A stretch of DNA of 64,000 bases. It comes from Gelatoporia subvermispora B. Lineage: Eukaryota; Basidiomycota; Agaricomycetes; Polyporales; Gelatoporiaceae. The stretch lies in contig KB445794.1 in the NCBI GenBank assembly GCA_000320605.2, forward strand, positions 1,336,033 to 1,400,032, read 5' to 3'. The notes beneath the pieces are model-generated. The model made no database searches. It was not told the origin of the DNA and saw only the letters and a list, made by a program, of their open reading frames with translations. The position numbers and the translations under genes were made by a program. Below are positions 58,465 to 64,000 of the stretch, piece after piece. Each line of letters begins with the position of its first letter. The first letter of the stretch is position 1.

Positions 58465-60964
58465 ATGACTTCACCCCCGAAGTCAACCGCCACCAAGCAA
58501 CCCATGTCGGGCCTGCGGTCGATAAAACGCGACTTTTCATCAAACTCAGTCATTACAGAGAGTCAAGTACTCGTATCCGGAGATGCCGCTTCTATTCCGT
58601 GGAGGGAGACGCCGTCCCAGAAGGACCGCACGGGTATGTCTGAGCGACTGAGACACATTCAGGAGGGAATTGAGGCCTCACTGCGGGCCTCGGACAACAC
58701 GATGGCTGCCAATGGCTCCGGTAACTTGTTACAAGCAGCAAAGCGTAGTGGAACCTCTCTCGCTCCTCCCGCTAAACGACGACAACTTCCTGCCTCATGG
58801 ATCGAGCCGCAGCAGTCCAGTGGCAAGACAGCACGCAGCTTTGGCGCAGAACGCTCAGCCAACAGCCAGATTCTCTCAATTGCCGTGAAATCCACAGAGT
58901 CTGATCCAGCGAAGCCTGGCGCCGTCAATCTCAGTTTGGAGCAGAAGCATATCTTGCAGTTGGTACAGGCTGGAGAGAGCGTGTTTTATACGGGTAGTGC
59001 CGGTAAGTCCCTTGCCCCTAATCTGTTCCACAGCCACAAAAAGGTGGCGCACTACCTCCTGGGTCTGTCGTCCGTGATATCACTCCAACATGTCTTTGTC
59101 TATGTCGCATATAGTGACTATATGCGGCCTAAGACAGGGCATATTGCAATGTGTGGAAGAATGTAACCATGTGTCGCTGAGGCTCACTCTCATGTCTGCG
59201 CTCTGCGCTCCCCGCAACCTCACCCACGACTGGTCACGTTTCGTTAAGTTTCTACCACACCAACCTAACGAATATCATACGTATAGGCACAGGAAAGTCG
59301 GTACTACTCCGCGAGATCATCAAAACGTTGAGGCAGAAATATTGGAGAGCGCCGGATTGTGTAGCGGTGACTGCATCTACCGGTCAGTCACCCTATTAAG
59401 AAACCACAAAGGTGAACTCATGGAAATTCCCGTTCACTTCAGGCATCGCTGCTTGTAATATTGGTGGTGTGACAATCCACTCTTTTGCTGGCATTGGAAT
59501 TGGCGTGGATGAAGCAGAGAAATTGGCAAGTCGTGTCAAGAAGAACAAGAAGGCAGAATCGAGATGGTTGCGCACTCGAGTGCTGATCATTGACGAAGTG
59601 TCTATGGTTGACGGCGCACTATTTGATAAGTTGGATGAGATTGGGCGCATAGTGCGCAAGCGTCTTGAGCCCTTCGGTGGTATTCAGGTACTCAACTCTG
59701 GCCATCTATTCTTCAACATAGCGCTCAGCCACGCACTTCGTAGCTCATCGTCACTGGCGACTTCTTCCAACTTCCTCCTGTGAACAAGAGCGGGAATGTA
59801 AAGTTTGCGTTTGAAGCCGATTCGTGGAGTCAGTCAATCAACAAGACTTTCAACCTCACCAAGGTCTTCCGACAACGTGATCTGGGTAGGCCAGCTATGC
59901 AGCCCCCCCTTTATACCTCGCAAGTTAACGAACCTGCATTTAGACTTTGTTGACATGCTCAACGAGATGCGTTTCGGCACTCTGACACAGAAATCGATAG
60001 CGAAGTTCCGAAGCCTTTCACGGGAGATCATTTACGAAGACGGTCTTGGAGCCACTGAACTGTGCGTACTGGCACATCGTACGATCAACATCAAACCCTC
60101 AACGACTGCTTTGACAGGTTCCCTCGACGCGAGGACGTTGATAGATCAAATGAAACCCGTATGCGAGGCATTGTAGCTGAACAGCGGACGTACTTTTCCC
60201 AAGATGGAGGGACGATCACGGATGAACAACAGCGTCAGAAGATGCTCGCCAATTTCATGGCCCCGGCGCAGCTGACCCTAAAGATCGGCGCGCAAGTCAT
60301 GCTGATCAAGAACATTGATGATACACTAGTCAACGGCTCAATCGGGAAGATCATCGACTTCAGAGATCCGGCTTCGGGTCCAGGGGATCCTAGCGGCAAG
60401 CCGTCGTCGAAGACAGGAAAACAGACAAAGACTGCCAGTGCTAGCACCGCAATTCGTTATCCTGTGGTTGAGTTTCTGCAACCTGGAGGAGGTACTAGGA
60501 CCCACCTGGTGGAACCGGAGAATTGGAAAGTGGAACAACCCACCGGAGAAGTGCAAGTCAGCAGGACACAGGTGGGGTCGCAATGCAATCTCGATAAGCA
60601 GAGAACTAAGATAGCTCGTTAGCTCCCCCTTATCCTGGCATGGGCCATGTCGATCCACAAGTCGCAAGGCCAGACATTGGAGCGTGTCAAGGTTGACTTA
60701 GGCAGGATTTTTGAAAAAGGTTGGTCGACATATACTACTGTCCTGACGCAAACTGACCAGACTTCACGCCCGGCAGGCCAAGCTTATGTGGCTTTGTCCC
60801 GTGCGACGTCGCTAGATGGGCTGCAGGTCCTGAATTTCGATCCCAAGAAGGTATGCCCTGCTTATGCATCTCCTTGCATTGATATCTCATATATGATGCA
60901 GGTCCAAGCCCATCCGAGGGTTGTCGCATGGACGAAGACACTGGAGACGATTCCGGACTTGTGA
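58465..60964 (+). CDS. pif1: PIF1-family 5'-3' DNA helicase
   Basis: Superfamily 1B helicase acting at mitochondrial DNA, telomeres, G-quadruplexes and replication forks. Nine exons give 608 codons: 58465-59002, 59287-59382, 59443-59687, 59744-59885, 59944-60061, 60118-60571, 60623-60719, 60777-60850, 60902-60964. Walker A GSAGTGKS (177-184) is split by intron 1; Walker B is IIDEVSM (260-266), followed by [10 protein letters not shown], an FRQ motif, [29 protein letters not shown] and [16 protein letters not shown]. The N-terminal 170 residues are low-complexity with a basic [10 protein letters not shown]. Intron 1 is 284 nt, five times the length of its neighbours, and contains a 9-bp palindromic stem at 59106-59126. 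A truncated paralogue lies immediately downstream. Confidence 0.95.
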
Positions 60965-61181
60965 CTGACTCTCACATAGTATGCTCTTTGCTAGGTTGTA
61001 GATTTCTGCCACATTGCGCACGTAGCATTACCACACCGCCCCATATTGCTGTGATTGACCCGTGTATTATTTTTCTATGTATTCCTTATGGACAATCATT
61101 GCTCGATCCGAGTGAACATTATAGGATAGACGCGCGGTCTTCATCACGGGCACGTGCTATGCATGACACCTTGACGCGATC
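60965..61181. other. Spacer between PIF1 and the truncated paralogue
   Basis: 217 bp with no sign of the helicase N-terminal half or ATPase motifs. It should hold the PIF1 3' end. Confidence 0.5.
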
Positions 61182-61761
61182 GTGGAGAGTCGTGGGGACG
61201 CGTCTGCCTCGAGCTACTTGCCATTTCCACCTCCTCCACGAGCTGCGGGACTTAGGGCTTTCCACCTACACTCGTTGCGCGAGATGGATCATGAAGATCA
61301 GCTGGAGTACACATATCTAGCCAAAGATCGGGTCATTGGGACCCGATCGTTACACCAACAAGACATCCAGTTTACGAACTTCACCGCCCCGAGGAAACTC
61401 AGGTTACGCATCGGTTCAGAGGTGCTCATTCAGTGTTGACATTCAGACAATCTGCCTGTTGTGTGACCGAGATTGGACTCCTTAGGTAATGCTGATATCG
61501 GATCTCGACAAACAAGAGCTCGTGAGCGGCACGAAGGGCGTCGTCGTAGACTTTCAGAACCTATCAGCGGTGTATGCGGATCTCTCGCAGCCCTGGGGAG
61601 CACAGGAGCAGTCCCGTAGCGGAAACATGTTGCCTCTTGTGCAGTTTGACATACCCGGGAAGCACAAGAAACGATTCGCGCTCATGACTCCCGTTGGCTA
61701 TTATGAGGACTCGCGGGATTTGCGGTCGCCAATGTCAAGGACGCAGGCAGGTGTCAAATAG
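61182..61761 (+). pseudogene. Truncated PIF1-like helicase paralogue (C-terminal half only)
   Basis: The translated segments HLHSLREMDHEDQLEYTYLAKDRV ... FTAPRKLRLRIGSE and VMLISDLDKQELVSGTKGVVVDFQN ... NMLPLVQFDIPGK ... SRTQAG align in order with residues about 330-500 of the intact helicase (its [30 protein letters not shown] and VSRTQ). A plausible intron (61422-61485, GT-AG) at the equivalent place still joins them. There is no Walker A/B half, and after SRTQAG the frame stops without the SIHKSQGQT motif. It is therefore not a working helicase. The divergence from the neighbouring gene is large, so this is either an old tandem duplicate or a remnant of another PIF1 family such as a Helitron-derived one. 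Confidence 0.7.
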
Positions 61762-64000
61762 TATGGGTCGGCAACGTCAACTGAGACGTTTTGTAGCTTC
61801 CTTTAATACCCGCGACACCGAATCGCGCTTCTCAAATGGAGAGGATCCGCCCTATGAAGGTCAACCTCATCGGGGGTATGTGTTCTCGGAATGAAACGTC
61901 AGATTCCTGGTCTAATAGTTTGCGATGCAGGCCCTAGGGCGAATGGTCCTGGGCGTATGATGTGGCAGTAGCACTGGATGATGGACAGCTACCTCGGAGA
62001 CGGTGACGATGACGATCCCAGTGGTTCAGATCCTCATATACCCGGTTTCTTTCCTCAGGCTGTTAGAGCCGTGTAGCTTCTTCGCACAAATCAACAATAC
62101 GAAGGCTTTACAACATCACCTTCGGTGCCAAAGACGACCTTTTGATTGATTCGCTTCAACGCGCAATGGTTTAAAATAAGCATTCCCTCGTTGTTCACAG
62201 GGGAGACTCAGAAAGGAGATATATTATGGTATGTACCCAAGCTTCATACATATGCCTACGGTATAGAACTATCTTTTGAAGATGATCAAGGCGCATGTTG
62301 GTTTCCCCTCCTCTCGAGAACACTCGGTGGAGGATACTTATCCCGAGGACCGCGGAAGAATCTACGCCAGTACAGATGCGTGCAGCTGCCCTCCCTCGGG
62401 AAAAGGAGGCGTGAGTACCCACCTTAGACTCCTACAACGATACTCCGAAAAATTAAAATGAAACTACTGACAACTGAGACGACCCAACATACCTCGAACA
62501 CCACTTCGTAGAAAACAAGTTGTAATGGAACACCGACCTGCCTCACCGGATGTCCGAAGTGCTAGTCGTCACAGCGGGTGCCCGGATGCCTAAAATGATG
62601 TACTTGTCGGGAGAAGCCTTATATTGAGCCTTGCATCCAGAATCATCGAATCTACTTGTCGTCATAGGAAGTCACAAGTGGGAGAGCTTGGAACTGGATA
62701 ATGATTGAGCGGATGGCGAGAAATGGGGGTAAGAGCTGGGCTGTATTACTCTCAGAGGCTGAGGCTGACATTGATCGGTATCTTCGATTTTCGACGGTGA
62801 CCGTACTGTCAGCCACCAGTAGGCTGACGTCGATATCGCGCTGTCCGTTCGATTGCACTTCCGTTCAGCCTGCAGTGTACGACCCTGGCTTAAGACCCAG
62901 AACACTCTATATGGCATGTACGCTGGTGCGAAGAGGTGCAATCCACGAGAATATAGAGATGGCGGTGAAATATGTTTTAAATGAATACACTAAAGCATCG
63001 GCGTATGTGGACACGGAGGCGTTATTGACGAGGGGATGTCCTATTACGAACCTGCCAGTTCAGAATAACAAAAATGCGTCGCAAAGGCTCGTATTTCGAG
63101 CATCTCAGTCCACGTATTATCATGACTTTAGAAGTGCTCAATATGCCCTGACATGGACACATGCTCCGAGCTGACCGAGCATGTACTAAACTGGATTCGT
63201 GCGGTCTACTGACTAGTTCTGGTCAGCGTCGCATCGCTGTAAGGCCGCAACATACCACTTGGATAATATCATGTTACAAGTTGATAGCGCGAAGGCGCTG
63301 ATCGCGCAGTATAAATACAGCATGCTCCACGTTGCACCGTGTCGGCCGAGCGTGGCCGCCCGCGGTACTTGCTAGTAGGGTACTAGCTTGTATTGGCGAC
63401 GAGAACGTTCCTGAGGAACCTCGAAGAGTTTCACTCGACCTGACGACGCGCGGTATTTCCAGACACAATTGCGTTGGGGACATCTCTGCGATGTGAATTC
63501 GGAATGTATTTGTCGGGGCAGACAGGACATGCAGTAGTGCACAATAGCGTTGCCAGTGGGGATGACGTTTGCAGTGCGCTCACGTCGGGTAAGGCAGGTG
63601 CTGCACCGGGCAGCACAGCGCCAAGTGACGGGCTGCGTATCGCCAATGACAACCGTAGCAGATACGCGCTATTTTCGGGGCCTACGCGCTAATGAGTCAA
63701 CGACACCGTCACGTTTATGCAGTGTAATACACTCGTGTAAGTAATATAAGACCACGCCCTCTCCGGGGCCCCGCGCGGCTCATACTAGTCAATCCCACCT
63801 CACTGATCTTGAGGTGAGTAGCATCTGAGACGAAAATACAGGACACACGACCGAGACACGTTCGCCCACCCAGCGCCCGGATCCCCTCCCGCCTTCGCAG
63901 GCCCCAGCACGCCGAATGAGGATCCTCGCACTCGACAGCCTCCGCCTCCGTCTCCCCCTCGCCGCCGCCGCGGCGCCGCCGCCCGCCGAGGTCAGCCTCC
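61762..64000. other. Gene-poor right end of the window
   Basis: About 2.2 kb with no supportable gene. The longest frame, 62701-63174 (157 codons), has no recognisable motif, unusual composition and an overlapping antisense frame. From about 63760 the DNA becomes GC-rich, and an ATG at 63916 opens a frame to the end of the window (MRILALDSLRLRLPL...), which could be the first codons of a gene continuing outside. That cannot be judged from 28 codons. Confidence 0.45.

Noticed and set aside
62701..63174. 157-codon plus-strand frame near the right end
   Set aside because: Unusual composition, antisense overlap and no motif; could be real only if transcripts support it.
63916..64000. Possible 5' end of a gene leaving the window
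   Set aside because: Only 28 codons of low-complexity sequence are visible, too little to support a coding call.

Overview
This is nuclear DNA from a filamentous basidiomycete, most likely an Agaricomycete (a Polyporales-type fungus would fit; this is inference). The evidence is dense GT-AG introns of about 50-60 nt, intron-rich housekeeping genes, a fungal Zn2Cys6 regulator, an intron-containing tRNA-Pro, and long serine/proline-rich hypothetical proteins. Gene models were built by hand by joining exons across introns; for every full model the exon lengths sum to a multiple of three.

Layout. 1-0.5 kb: 3' end of a probable MscS-type channel gene. 0.8 kb: tRNA-Pro(AGG). 1.2-4.4 kb: ARP8, an INO80 subunit. 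5.1-6.4 kb (-) and 6.9-9.1 kb (+): a RING protein and a disordered protein with PP1-docking motifs, divergently transcribed. 9.4-11.5 kb (-): Zn2Cys6 transcription factor. 16.5-18.8 kb (-): a large C2H2 regulator lying alone between gene-free blocks of about 5 kb and 12 kb. 29.6-30.0 kb: a MITE with target-site duplication.

31.1-43.1 kb is a compact housekeeping block: ELMO/CED-12 protein (+), methylenetetrahydrofolate reductase (-), tRNA pseudouridine synthase PUS1 (+), RNA polymerase II subunit RPB4 (-) and a vacuolar-type amino acid transporter (+). 43.6-52.1 kb: R3H/SUZ RNA-binding protein (+), two proteins of unknown function, and a small DUF202 membrane protein (-). 52.4-54.5 kb (-): membrane-anchored aspartic protease. 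54.75-55.28 kb: a second MITE with a perfect 9-bp target duplication. 56.1-58.0 kb: xylulose kinase. 58.5-61.0 kb: PIF1 helicase, followed by a truncated PIF1-like paralogue. The last 2.2 kb holds no convincing gene.

No biosynthetic cluster, defence island or virus was recognised; the genes are mostly unrelated housekeeping functions. The most unusual items are structural: a 3-nt exon in PUS1 that supplies a conserved isoleucine, microexons of 13-20 nt in several other genes (two of them inside zinc-binding motifs), a GC-AG intron in ARP8, and two non-autonomous transposons of unidentified subfamily with intact target duplications.
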